Assembly (NCBI GenBank): GCA_016193065.1
Contig: JACPSX010000001.1
Location: 1 to 21,069, forward strand
From: Candidatus Tectimicrobiota bacterium
GTDB lineage: Bacteria; JACPSX01
DNA length: 21,069 nt
Direction of reading: 5' to 3'
Position numbers and translations under genes: made by a program. This document shows positions 1-6,075 of the stretch, in pieces (the stretch's first letter is position 1; every line of letters begins with the position of its first letter). The notes beneath the pieces are model-generated. The model saw only the letters and a list, made by a program, of their open reading frames with translations. It ran no database searches and was not told the DNA's origin.

Positions 1-1
1 G

Positions 2-397
2 ACGCTGACTACATACATCGCCGACACCCACAGCCTGGTCTGGTACCTGGGATCCCCACCGCGCCTGGGACCCTTTGCTCGACATGCCTTCGCAGAGGCG
101 GTTGCCAGTCGGGCAAGAATCATCATCCCGGTAATCGTCCTCGCCGAGATTATTTTCGCCGTCGAACGCGGAAAGATAAGGGCTGACGTTCCACAGCTCA
201 TCCACAGCATTCGGTCCGCCTCCTACTTCCGGGTCGTCCCTCTTCGATTGGTGACCATCCTCCGGCTTCAGACACTAACCGAGATTCCCGAGATGCATGA
301 CCGGATCCTGGTAGCTGAGACCCTCGCGCGGAAAGCCAGCCTCATCACGAGAGATCAAGCCATTACCAACTCCAGAATAGTCGCCACCGTTTGGTAG
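2..397 (+). CDS. PIN-domain ribonuclease toxin (VapC-like), 5' end outside window
   Basis: This frame is open from the first bases of the window to a TAG stop and gives about 131 residues, close to a full VapC of about 130. The start codon is not visible, so the gene begins at or just before the window edge. The visible N-terminus YIADTHSLVWYL is the classic first PIN strand with the metal-binding Asp. LAEI supplies the conserved Glu, MHDRILVAETL the third acidic residue, and LITRDQAI the fourth. PIN toxins of this family are Mg-dependent RNases that cleave tRNA or rRNA when freed from their VapB antitoxin. The antitoxin gene would be expected immediately upstream, outside the window. All catalytic acids are present, so the gene looks functional. 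The family call is confident; the target RNA cannot be predicted. Confidence 0.85.
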   Translation, partial: TLTTYIADTHSLVWYLGSPPRLGPFARHAFAEAVASRARIIIPVIVLAEIIFAVERGKIRADVPQLIHSIRSASYFRVVPLRLVTILRLQTLTEIPEMHDRILVAETLARKASLITRDQAITNSRIVATVW

Positions 398-451
398 GCA
401 GCGCCGCGCCGAAAGGCCCTGGATCAAGTTGCGCTTTTCCATTCCCTGTGA

Positions 452-667
452 TTGCCTCCGCCGCCGGCGCGCCCCGTAGCCTGGTCTTCCCTCCTCCACG
501 CGGAATCCGATCCGCCTCCGCGGCGCTGAGGACGGCGATTCCATCAACCGTCTGACGGCCGTGACCAGTGAGCGGACCGCCTCGTCGTGACTGGCTACCT
601 TCCGCTCCAGCTCACCCAGTTTCGTGGCCACTTCCTTGTTCGCAGCCGTTATCTCACGAGGTCGCAT
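452..667 (-). pseudogene. C-terminal remnant of an ORF6N-domain (phage/anti-repressor-like) protein
   Basis: The minus-strand frame reads TAANKEVATKLGELERKV, then LVTAVRRLM, RRRIGFRVEEGRPGYGARRRR. This matches the usual tail of ORF6N-domain proteins: a coiled coil of the type ATNKELAxKLxELExK, then AIRQLM, then IGFRVEE. The N-terminal DNA-binding ORF6N domain that should lie upstream (above position 667) is absent. That side has unrelated sequence and an in-frame stop near 722-724. I read it as a degraded gene fragment. Its 3' end approaches the PIN toxin gene tail to tail, with about 55 bp between them. ORF6N genes are common in phage-derived and mobile accessory regions, which fits the surrounding toxin-antitoxin island. 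Confidence 0.65.
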
Positions 668-796
668 CGATTGGGAGGAAGAAAGAACACCCGAAGGTGT
701 GGGAAATCTCTTGGCGTAGGATCAGGAAGAGTTTACTCGAAAGATCGAGCCAGATCAAAGGAAATGAGGAGCAATTCATCCCACCCTCACCCTTGT

Positions 797-816
797 CCTC
801 TCCCTCCAGGGAGAGG
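797..816. repeat. Short C-rich palindromic repeat (hairpin)
   Basis: CCTCTCCCT and AGGGAGAGG form a perfect 9-bp stem with a 2-nt loop, embedded in a CACCCTCACCCTTGTC context. A close relative lies at 2634-2651 and a looser one at 13788-13810. All three are outside genes, so this is a dispersed palindromic repeat family. No T-run follows, so a simple intrinsic terminator is not indicated. Confidence 0.6.
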
Positions 817-855
817 GAATTCTTATCACCCCCACCTTGATCCTCCCCCCTCAGA

Positions 856-981
856 GACTGTGTCGCAAGTCCGTTCATGGTTCGACAGGCTCACCACGAA
901 CGGACAAGCAGCCCCCAATTCAATCAATTAGCCGTTCGTCCTGAGCTTGTCAAAGGGCGAGCGGCGGATTGCGACACAGTC
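856..981. mobile_element. MITE-like palindromic element, copy 1
   Basis: The element has perfect terminal inverted repeats, GACTGTGTCGCAA on the left and TTGCGACACAGTC on the right. With flanking bases the match extends to 16 bp (853-868 against 969-984). Inside, TTCGACAGGCTCACCACG and its near-complement GAGCTTGTC form a second inverted pair. A homologous 128-bp copy with the same layout lies at 18255-18382. It encodes no protein of its own. The intergenic stretch 398-1278 otherwise holds only repeats and two ORF6N-tail remnants. Confidence 0.7.
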
Positions 982-1057
982 TCTCAAGGGGGAGGAGTGA
1001 TGATTCGGAAATTCGGGGAACACCATAGGGAATTCTCCGTCGTCGGCATTTGGCCGC

Positions 1058-1147
1058 TCATTTGGTGCCTTGGGTGCGCAGCCGCTTGCGCACCCCGTAG
1101 CCCGGCCCTGCCTCTTCCAGGCGGAATGCCAGGTCAACATGAGGCAT
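1058..1147 (-). pseudogene. Second ORF6N tail remnant (29-codon frame)
   Basis: The frame reads AFRLEEAGPGYGVRKRLR, a diverged match to the IGFRVEEGRPGYGARRRR tail of the fragment at 452-667. The nucleotide similarity is also visible (CCCCGTAGCC context in both). An ATG with a good GGAGG seven bases upstream happens to precede it. It is most likely a decayed fragment of another ORF6N gene or a partial duplication, rather than a functional micro-protein. A short peptide cannot be ruled out because of the Shine-Dalgarno-like sequence. Confidence 0.4.
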
Positions 1148-1222
1148 GGTTTCCTCCGATCTGATGAATGCCACCTTAACACCCCCCTGTGACATCCGGG
1201 GTCACTTTGGACAAAGAAACAT

Positions 1223-1251
1223 TTGACAGAATCCTGTACACAATTTAAGCT
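1223..1251 (+). promoter_or_regulatory. Sigma70-like promoter of toxin-antitoxin operon
   Basis: TTGACA (1223-1228), a 17-bp spacer and TAAGCT (1246-1251) lie 27 bp before the antitoxin start codon. The -35 box is consensus and the -10 box is weaker. In Phd/YefM systems the antitoxin usually binds its own promoter, so autoregulation here is expected but no operator was proven. Confidence 0.5.
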
Positions 1252-1278
1252 AATCATACAAAACTTCTGGAGGATTCA

Positions 1279-1560
1279 ATGCCCCTTTCTTCCAAGGACA
1301 TCATTCCGCTCACGCGGGCCCGTGCGAAGCTTTCCGAGCTGTGCGAGGAAGTTCGCCGGGAGCACGGGGAGAAGATCCTCACCAAGAACGGCGAGAGCTG
1401 CGCAGCCCTCATTGACCCGGAACGCCTCGACCACTACCACCGGCTCGAACGGGAGCACGTCCATCTGATACTCCTTGAGGAGGCCATTCGCGGCCTCGAG
1501 GATCTGAAGACCGGGAAAACGGTCACTCTCCGCAAGCTGAAAACCCGGTATGGCCGCTAG
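1279..1560 (+). CDS. Phd/YefM-family antitoxin
   Basis: This 93-residue protein has a Phd/YefM fold signature: a short N-terminal strand, then LTRARAKLSELCEEV as the helix used in dimerisation and DNA binding. LTKNGESCAALI follows, equivalent to the usual 'tknGkpvAvLv' strand. The acidic C-terminal part (HLILLEEAIRGLEDL) is the probable toxin-binding tail. It would neutralise the ParE/RelE-like toxin encoded by the next gene, whose start lies 11 bp inside this gene, so the two are translationally coupled. The ATG is chosen because TGGAGG precedes it at good spacing. The length is typical of the family. Confidence 0.85.
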   Translation: MPLSSKDIIPLTRARAKLSELCEEVRREHGEKILTKNGESCAALIDPERLDHYHRLEREHVHLILLEEAIRGLEDLKTGKTVTLRKLKTRYGR

Positions 1561-1924
1561 GGCGCGGAAGCCCGTCTTCACCGAAAATTTCGTAAACAAT
1601 CTGGAGTCGATCCTCCTCTTCCTCGAACCGGAAGGAGCAGATGCCTTTCAGCATCTCCTGGCCCGCATTTCCGATGACATTGTGCCCACTCTCTGCCGGT
1701 TTCCGCAGTCCGGGCGCTCCTTTCTCGCCCATCCAGTTCGCTCCCTTGAGGCGCAGGCTCTGATCAAGCAGCTGAAGCGTCTCTTGAGAAAGGGCGATGA
1801 TCTGCGGGAATTTGTCCTCGATGATTATCTGATTCTCTACCTGCTGCGAGGGAACCAGGTCATCTTCCTTTCGATCAAGCATCACCGGCAACTGTCCTTC
1901 GATTTCCGAAACATCTGGCCTTGA
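1550..1924 (+). CDS. RelE/ParE-superfamily toxin
   Basis: This protein of 124 residues starts FTENFVNNLESILLFL and ends FLSIKHHRQLSFDF. That is the arrangement of RelE/ParE toxins: an N-terminal helical hairpin, then a beta sheet ending in the conserved strand with basic and His residues. DDYLILYLLRGNQVIFLSIKH is the recognisable core. ParE members poison gyrase and RelE members cleave mRNA on ribosomes; the sequence does not tell me which. The gene overlaps the upstream Phd-type antitoxin by 11 bp, as is usual for antitoxin-first operons. The frame is intact and looks functional. Confidence 0.8.
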   Translation: MAARARKPVFTENFVNNLESILLFLEPEGADAFQHLLARISDDIVPTLCRFPQSGRSFLAHPVRSLEAQALIKQLKRLLRKGDDLREFVLDDYLILYLLRGNQVIFLSIKHHRQLSFDFRNIWP

Positions 1925-1997
1925 CGGACCGCTTTTCATTAGTTGCCTTATGATGTGCAACACGTACACTTTTTCTAATCCTCATCAGGAAGCGACC

Positions 1998-2264
1998 ATG
2001 AAAATTACGATCAGCGAGGCCCGCAAACGACTGCCCGAGCTGGTCCGCCAGGTCAAAAAGGACCGGGGCACCACGGTGCAAATCACGGTGCGCGACGAAG
2101 TGGTGGCCGAGCTCCGGGCGGCGCTGCCCGAGCCCGAGCCCGGGGCGGCGGCCCGGAAGCTGCTGGAAGTGATGGGGAAGCTGCCGAAGGCTCGGGGGTC
2201 TAAGACGGATATCTCTTCGCGCGTCAAGGAGCACCTCTACGGAGGGAGCCGCGGGAGCCGGTAA
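1998..2264 (+). CDS. Phd/YefM-family antitoxin, orphan
   Basis: This 88-residue protein starts MKITISEARKRLPELV, the standard Phd/YefM opening, and continues VQITVRDEVVAELR. It has a charged C-terminal tail (SSRVKEHLYGG) of the kind that wraps around a PIN toxin. I chose the ATG at 1998, with AGGA upstream, over an earlier in-frame ATG at 1950 because family homology begins at MKIT. Its expected partner, a VapC directly downstream, survives only as the last third of the gene at 2265-2414. This antitoxin is therefore an orphan. It may persist by chance, or by buffering a related toxin such as the PIN protein at 2-397. Confidence 0.75.
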   Translation: MKITISEARKRLPELVRQVKKDRGTTVQITVRDEVVAELRAALPEPEPGAAARKLLEVMGKLPKARGSKTDISSRVKEHLYGGSRGSR

Positions 2265-2414
2265 CTTTACTCCCTCTCCGCTATTTTCGGATGTATCCGC
2301 CTCTCCTTTTGTGATGCGATTTCCTTTGTGGTGGTCACCACGCTTCTGGATCACGTGCCCTGCCTTGCCTTCGATGAGGATTTTCGGGCGTTGGGGCTGA
2401 CGGTTGTTGTCTAA
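2265..2414 (+). pseudogene. Truncated VapC (PIN toxin) remnant
   Basis: After the antitoxin stop, the same frame reads SFCDAISFVVVTTLL and then CLAFDEDFRALGL before a TAA. This is the C-terminal third of a VapC-type PIN domain: the third acidic residue in CDAISFVV and the fourth in FDEDF. The N-terminal two thirds, with the first Asp and the Glu, are missing, and no start codon with a ribosome-binding site is present. The junction lies near 2290-2300. It cannot be an active nuclease. It shows that the 1998-2264 antitoxin once had a partner in the usual antitoxin-toxin order. Confidence 0.7.
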
Positions 2415-2449
2415 CAGTGTATTGAAGAATCGTCCGTTCCCTCTTCACT

Positions 2450-2591
2450 GTTCGCCCTTCGACAAGCTCAGGACGAACGGTTAATGCGTTGTCCTTCGCT
2501 CTTCGAGTCTCAGGAAGCTCATGGGGCTCAGGGCGAACGGGAGTCGAAGGACTCAGGATGAGCGGCAGAGTCGAAGGGCTCACCACGAACG
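2450..2591. repeat. Cluster of palindromic repeat cores
   Basis: The stretch contains GTTCGCCCTTCGACAAGC (reverse complement of the core in both MITE-like copies), GGGCTCAGGGCGAACGGG, GAAGGACTCAGGATGAGC and finally GGGCTCACCACGAACG. These are several diverged copies of the same core in alternating orientation, without the GACTGTGTC ends. The intergenic stretch 2415-2749 consists of this cluster, one C-rich hairpin (2634-2651) and no gene. Confidence 0.6.
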
Positions 2592-2633
2592 ATCCAGCAG
2601 CAGCGCTGCCGGGTGTTCACCCTCACCCTTGCT

Positions 2634-2651
2634 CTCTCCCACAAGGGAGAG
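2634..2651. repeat. C-rich palindromic repeat, second copy
   Basis: CTCTCCC and GGGAGAG form a 7-bp stem with an ACAA loop, preceded by TTCACCCTCACCCTTG as in the copy at 797-816. It lies in non-coding DNA downstream of the WYL regulator gene. Confidence 0.55.
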
Positions 2652-2734
2652 GAAGCCACTGGCAGACGACGGCCCGGAAACCAGAGCTTCGCCCCGTGAT
2701 TCCCAGAACCACTGCAGACCAGCCTACCCGTCCC

Positions 2735-2755
2735 CTGTGACAGATCAGGTCACAG
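2735..2755 (-). terminator. Hairpin overlapping the stop of the WYL regulator gene
   Basis: CTGTGAC and GTCACAG form a perfect 7-bp stem around a 7-nt loop, extended by CCC/GGG after a bulge. The stop codon of the minus-strand gene lies inside the stem. It may act as a terminator or mRNA-end hairpin, but there is no clear U-tract. A related but weaker GTGAC/GTCAC pair occurs at 1189-1205. Confidence 0.35.
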
Positions 2756-3730
2756 AGGGAAACTATTAGGGAGAGGGGTTCTTGTTGTCATGTATCCGCG
2801 GGCGATTTTCCGAGCCTCTTCCTGCACCCTCTTCCCCAGGCTTTCCGGCTTGAGGACCCGGACGCCGCTGCCGAAGCTCAAAATCCAGCCCAGGAGCTCC
2901 CGGGTATCCGCCACCTGAAGGGACATCTTGAGGCGGCCGTCTTTCAGGAGAGTGAGCCGCTGGCTGTCGTGCCAGATCCGATCCTGGACCCAGGGAGCGG
3001 TGGACTTTGCAAAGACAAGTTCCACATCGATCCGCCGGCCCCGCATGATCACCAGAGCATCCCGCAGGTACGCCTCCAGATCAAACCCCAAGGGCATCTG
3101 GTATGGGTGGCTCGTTACAGTAAGGGAGCGGATGCGATCCACGGCAAAAGTCCGCACGTCCCTGCGGGTGTGGCAGTAGGCGATCAGGTAGAGGGCTCCC
3201 GCCATGTACCAGAGACGGTAGGGGTCCACTTCCCGGCGGGTGGTTTTGTTCCTTGAGGCGGTGTAGTAGCGCATCTGAACCGTCCGGGTCCGGTCAATGG
3301 CATGGGCGAGGCGGTCGATGGTCTCCCGATGCTCCCGGTAGGTCTTGTGGGGGCCGATCCCCACGGCAAACAGGTCTTGCATTTGCCGGACGTAGGTTAA
3401 CCCCGAGGGCGGCAGGGCCGCAGTGGCCTTGTTCAGGGCCGAATCCAGGGAAGCTTTGATCTCGGTCCCCTCCAGGGGTTTCAGGAGGTTGCGGCTAAAG
3501 ACCAGGGCCATGAGTTCCGTGGGGGAAAAGGCCAGAGGAAGGGCGCGTCGGTCGTTGACGAGGGGGAAGCCCGCGGCTTCCAAGGCCTCGAGGTCCCGGC
3601 GCAGGGTGCGAAGGTGTTTGGGAAAGTCATCCGGGAGGCTGTGCGCCAACTCCTGTAGCGTCGAGCCGCGGGGAGATTCCAGCCTCTGGAGTAGAAGCCA
3701 CTGGCGGATCACCTGGTCATTGCGGGGCAT
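2750..3730 (-). CDS. WYL-domain transcriptional regulator (DeoR-type HTH)
   Basis: This 326-residue protein has the standard three-part layout. Residues 1-65 form a winged helix-turn-helix (IRQWLLLQRLE, then HLRTLRRDLEALEAAGF). The middle WYL domain contains VDPYRLWYMAGALYLIAY and VRTFAVDRIRSLTV, whose Arg and aromatic residues bind ligands in the family. The C-terminal WCX extension reads LLGWILSFGSGVRVLKPESL. The frame stays open upstream to 4069, but the ATG at 3730 is preferred: GGAGG precedes it at 8 nt and homology starts there. It is divergent from the thioesterase gene, with a 208-bp shared upstream region, and may regulate that gene or itself. WYL regulators often sense nucleotides or DNA damage; the ligand here is unknown. 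Confidence 0.85.
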   Translation of the reverse strand: MPRNDQVIRQWLLLQRLESPRGSTLQELAHSLPDDFPKHLRTLRRDLEALEAAGFPLVNDRRALPLAFSPTELMALVFSRNLLKPLEGTEIKASLDSALNKATAALPPSGLTYVRQMQDLFAVGIGPHKTYREHRETIDRLAHAIDRTRTVQMRYYTASRNKTTRREVDPYRLWYMAGALYLIAYCHTRRDVRTFAVDRIRSLTVTSHPYQMPLGFDLEAYLRDALVIMRGRRIDVELVFAKSTAPWVQDRIWHDSQRLTLLKDGRLKMSLQVADTRELLGWILSFGSGVRVLKPESLGKRVQEEARKIARGYMTTRTPLPNSFPL

Positions 3731-3882
3731 GAAGTCTGCCTCCAGCGAAGCCAAAAGGAACAAGGACGGGAAAGGGAAGATGGGCTCCGGAAGTGCTGTT
3801 TGTCCTTGTGAGATATGCCCAATATACAACGATTTGAGGAGAGATCGCAAGAAAGGCGGGCTTTCGGAGCGGTTTTTCCAAA

Positions 3883-3911
3883 TTGAATTCACCCCGGGAA
3901 CTGTGTAAGTT
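3883..3911 (+). promoter_or_regulatory. Putative promoter for thioesterase gene
   Basis: TTGAAT (3883-3888), a 17-bp spacer and TAAGTT (3906-3911) lie 27 bp before the ATG. The spacer contains CGGGAACTGTG. A very similar arrangement (CGGGAACTCTG) occurs in the candidate promoter of the efflux operon at 6003-6030. Confidence 0.4.
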
Positions 3912-3938
3912 AGGGCCAAAGGTGAGCGGAGGACGACA

Positions 3939-4346
3939 ATGGGAGCCGAAAGTCTGGATCTTTTGCGGGAGAAGTTGCAGCAGGATCCTTTTGCCCGCGC
4001 TCTGGGAATCCGTCTCCTCCTGTTGGAGAAAGGGCTGGCCCGACTGGAGATGCCCCTCGGGGAGCACACCCGGAATTTCCTGGGGATGACTCACGGGGCA
4101 GCGATCTTTGCGTTGGCCGATCAGGCATTTGCCGCCGCCTGCAACTCCCACGGGGAGCGCTCGGTGGCCTTCAACGTGACGATCAGCTTTCTGGCCCCTC
4201 CCCGGGGAGATCGGCTCGTGGCGGAGGCCCGGGAGTTGAGCAGGAGCAAAAATGTGGGGGTCTACCACATCCAAGTCAATGACGCTGATGGTTCCGCCGT
4301 GGCCGAGGTCCAGGGGCTGGCGTATCGCCGGTCGGAGCGCACCTGA
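3939..4346 (+). CDS. PaaI-like hotdog-fold acyl-CoA thioesterase
   Basis: This 135-residue protein belongs to the PaaI group of hotdog thioesterases, which hydrolyse acyl- or hydroxyphenylacetyl-CoA thioesters in the cytoplasm. The diagnostic segment FLGMTHGAAIFALADQAFA carries the HG.IFALAD motif, with the catalytic Asp on the central hotdog helix. It is followed by VAFNVTISFLAPPRGD, the usual second strand pair, and the length is normal for the family. The ATG is preceded by GGAGG at 6 nt. It is divergent from the WYL regulator. There are no phenylacetate-catabolism genes nearby, so a housekeeping or detoxifying role in removing stalled CoA esters is as likely as phenylacetate degradation. 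The exact substrate is not predictable. Confidence 0.85.
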   Translation: MGAESLDLLREKLQQDPFARALGIRLLLLEKGLARLEMPLGEHTRNFLGMTHGAAIFALADQAFAAACNSHGERSVAFNVTISFLAPPRGDRLVAEARELSRSKNVGVYHIQVNDADGSAVAEVQGLAYRRSERT

Positions 4347-4409
4347 TTCCCGCCTGGATCGCCATGGGCCTCCGCCGTGATGTGCCGAGAGGTCAGCGAG
4401 GGATTGACA

Positions 4410-4964
4410 ATGAGAAGACAAAACGGGTGGCTGGTTTGTGCGGCTCTGTTTCTTGCTCTGGCAGGGCAGGGATGGCTGGCGACTCCCGTTGCCTCCTTCA
4501 CGGCTCAGGAGATCGTGTCCCTGAAACGAGCGGGGATCTCCGAAGAGGTGATCGCCCTCATGGTGGAGAAGCGCTCCGATGTCATGGGTCTGCTAAGCGC
4601 TCAAGACGCCTTGACCCTGAGGGCCGGCGGGGTCGGCGATCCCGTTTTGCGAGCGCTGCTCTCCCCGACACGGCAAGGGGGTTCACTGCAGAAGTTCCTG
4701 CCTGTCGAGGGGATCGTGCGCCTCAAGGAAGCCGGAGTCGGCGATGATCTTCTGCGCTACATACTTGACCGGTACCTGGAGATGAGCCGGGAGGAAGAGG
4801 CAGGGGTCTCCCGGGTCATCGTGGACCAATCGGGCCGCCGGGTCATCGTTTACGGAGATCGTGAACCCTCGCCTCGCTTGAAGGAGTTGGAAGAAAAGCT
4901 CAAGGAGTCCAGGGCCTGGGAGCTTTTGAAGACCATGGGCCTCATTGTGGACAAGAGGCCCTGA
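4410..4964 (+). CDS. Exported protein with short helical repeats, function unknown
   Basis: This 184-residue protein has a clear signal peptide: RR near the start, hydrophobic WLVCAALFLALAG, and probable cleavage near VAS-F. The mature part begins with FTAQEIVSLKRAGISEEVIA, related to VEGIVRLKEAGVGDDLLRYI later in the chain. Such 'I..L..AGI.D.VI..M' helical units occur in exported proteins of unknown function in several phyla. The C-terminal third, from about residue 120, is charged and predicted helical (RLKELEEKLKES). The ATG at 4410 is preferred over 4377 because the signal peptide then starts normally and GAGGG lies 7 nt upstream. It ends 11 bp before the oxidoreductase gene, so the two are probably cotranscribed. 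Confidence 0.65.
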   Translation: MRRQNGWLVCAALFLALAGQGWLATPVASFTAQEIVSLKRAGISEEVIALMVEKRSDVMGLLSAQDALTLRAGGVGDPVLRALLSPTRQGGSLQKFLPVEGIVRLKEAGVGDDLLRYILDRYLEMSREEEAGVSRVIVDQSGRRVIVYGDREPSPRLKELEEKLKESRAWELLKTMGLIVDKRP

Positions 4965-4975
4965 GGGGAGCGGGG

Positions 4976-5953
4976 TTGGGAAAAGGAGACCTCCGTTTCG
5001 GGCTCATCGGCTTGGGGCGGCACGGCAGCCGCTATGCGCGCCACCTGCTGCATGATGTGGCCGGAGCGGTGTTAGGAGCTGTGTGCCGGCGGGACCGCGC
5101 CGCCGGGGAAGAATTCGCCGCAGCGCACGGGGTGCCGTTTTTTGAAGATTGGCGGGAGCTGATCTGGTCCCCCGTTGTCGATGCCGTTGCCGTGGTCACC
5201 CCGCCCGCGCTGTACCTGCCGATTTCTCAGGAGACGGCCCGGGCTGGGAAGCCCTTGCTTTTGGAAAAGCCTCTGGGAACCAGCCCACAGGAAGCTCGGG
5301 CCATTGTGCAGGCGGCTGCCGAGGCCCGCATTCCCCTCATGGTGGCACAGACCATGAGATTCAGCGAGGTGGTCCAGACCCTCCTGGCCCACAAGCCGTC
5401 CATCGGACCCGTTCACATGCTGGTTCTAAGCCAGCGCCTGGAGCCCTCTCCTCTCGCCTGGCTGGATGATCCCGCGGCGGCTGGAGGCGGGACCATACTT
5501 CACACCGGCATCCATCTCTTCGATCTGGTTCGCTATCTGATGGAGGACGAGGTGGCCCAGGTCTCGTGCGTTGCGAGCCGGGTGTTTTCCCGACACCTGG
5601 AAGATTCTTTTGCCGCCCTGTTTACTCTGCGGTCGGGCTCCGTCCTTTGCCACCTCGATTCCTGCCGCTTTGCCGGTGGGCGGACGGGACGCATTGAGCT
5701 GGTGGGTGAAAAAGGACAGTTGATGGGGGATCACATTCACAACTTTGCCTGTCGCGTTGAAGGACGCCAGACCACCCCGCTTCCGGTTCCTCCTCCCGTA
5801 AATACGGTGTGCGCAGCCCTTGAGGCCTTTACCTCCTGCTTGCAGAAAGGGAAAGAGCCTCCGATCTCCGGCCAGGACGGGCTGCGGGCCGTGGAGATTG
5901 CCTGGGCCTGCCAGCGCTCTGCTCAACTTGGAGAGACGGTCCACTTGCCCTGA
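4976..5953 (+). CDS. Gfo/Idh/MocA-family NAD(P)-dependent oxidoreductase
   Basis: This 325-residue protein starts with a Rossmann nucleotide-binding loop, FGLIGLGRHGSRYARHLL. It has the LEKPLGTSPQEARAIV segment whose Glu-Lys-Pro motif is the family signature. The C-terminal alpha/beta domain includes GGTILHTGIHLFDLVRYLM, where the conserved His residues (HTGIH..D) position the substrate. Members oxidise or reduce sugars, inositols and related polyols with NAD(P). The substrate here is not predictable. The start is a TTG at 4976 with a GAGGGGAGCGGGG purine run before it; no ATG fits the Rossmann start. It follows the exported protein gene by 11 bp. A GC hairpin follows its stop. Confidence 0.85.
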   Translation: MGKGDLRFGLIGLGRHGSRYARHLLHDVAGAVLGAVCRRDRAAGEEFAAAHGVPFFEDWRELIWSPVVDAVAVVTPPALYLPISQETARAGKPLLLEKPLGTSPQEARAIVQAAAEARIPLMVAQTMRFSEVVQTLLAHKPSIGPVHMLVLSQRLEPSPLAWLDDPAAAGGGTILHTGIHLFDLVRYLMEDEVAQVSCVASRVFSRHLEDSFAALFTLRSGSVLCHLDSCRFAGGRTGRIELVGEKGQLMGDHIHNFACRVEGRQTTPLPVPPPVNTVCAALEAFTSCLQKGKEPPISGQDGLRAVEIAWACQRSAQLGETVHLP

Positions 5954-5971
5954 GCCCGGCACCCTCCGGGC
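5954..5971 (+). terminator. GC hairpin after oxidoreductase gene
   Basis: GCCCGG and CCGGGC form a perfect 6-bp stem with a 6-nt loop immediately after the stop codon. There is no T-run, so it is either a weak terminator or an mRNA-stabilising hairpin. Confidence 0.35.
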
Positions 5972-6002
5972 GGACCCCGGTTCAGCCTTGGCCAAATGGG
6001 GA

Positions 6003-6030
6003 TTGTATTTCTTCGGGAACTCTGTAAACT
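6003..6030 (+). promoter_or_regulatory. Putative promoter of RND efflux operon
   Basis: TTGTAT (6003-6008), a 16-bp spacer and TAAACT (6025-6030) lie about 45 bp upstream of the adaptor start. The spacer contains CGGGAACTCTG, shared with the candidate promoter at 3883-3911. Confidence 0.35.
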
Positions 6031-6075
6031 AGTTATCTGTCAAAGTAATAGCACTCGATGAAATCCGAGGTCTAA

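Noticed and set aside
568-931. Plus-strand small ORFs in 568-931 and 877-1164
   Set aside because: They translate the palindromic repeats (for example PHPCPLPPGRG) and have no ribosome-binding site or family signal.
797-984. CRISPR array
   Set aside because: Repeats are palindromic, few and irregularly spaced, without regular spacers or cas genes.
3731-4069. N-terminal extension of the WYL regulator to 4069
   Set aside because: The extension overlaps the thioesterase gene, has no family similarity, and a proper ribosome-binding site precedes the ATG at 3730.
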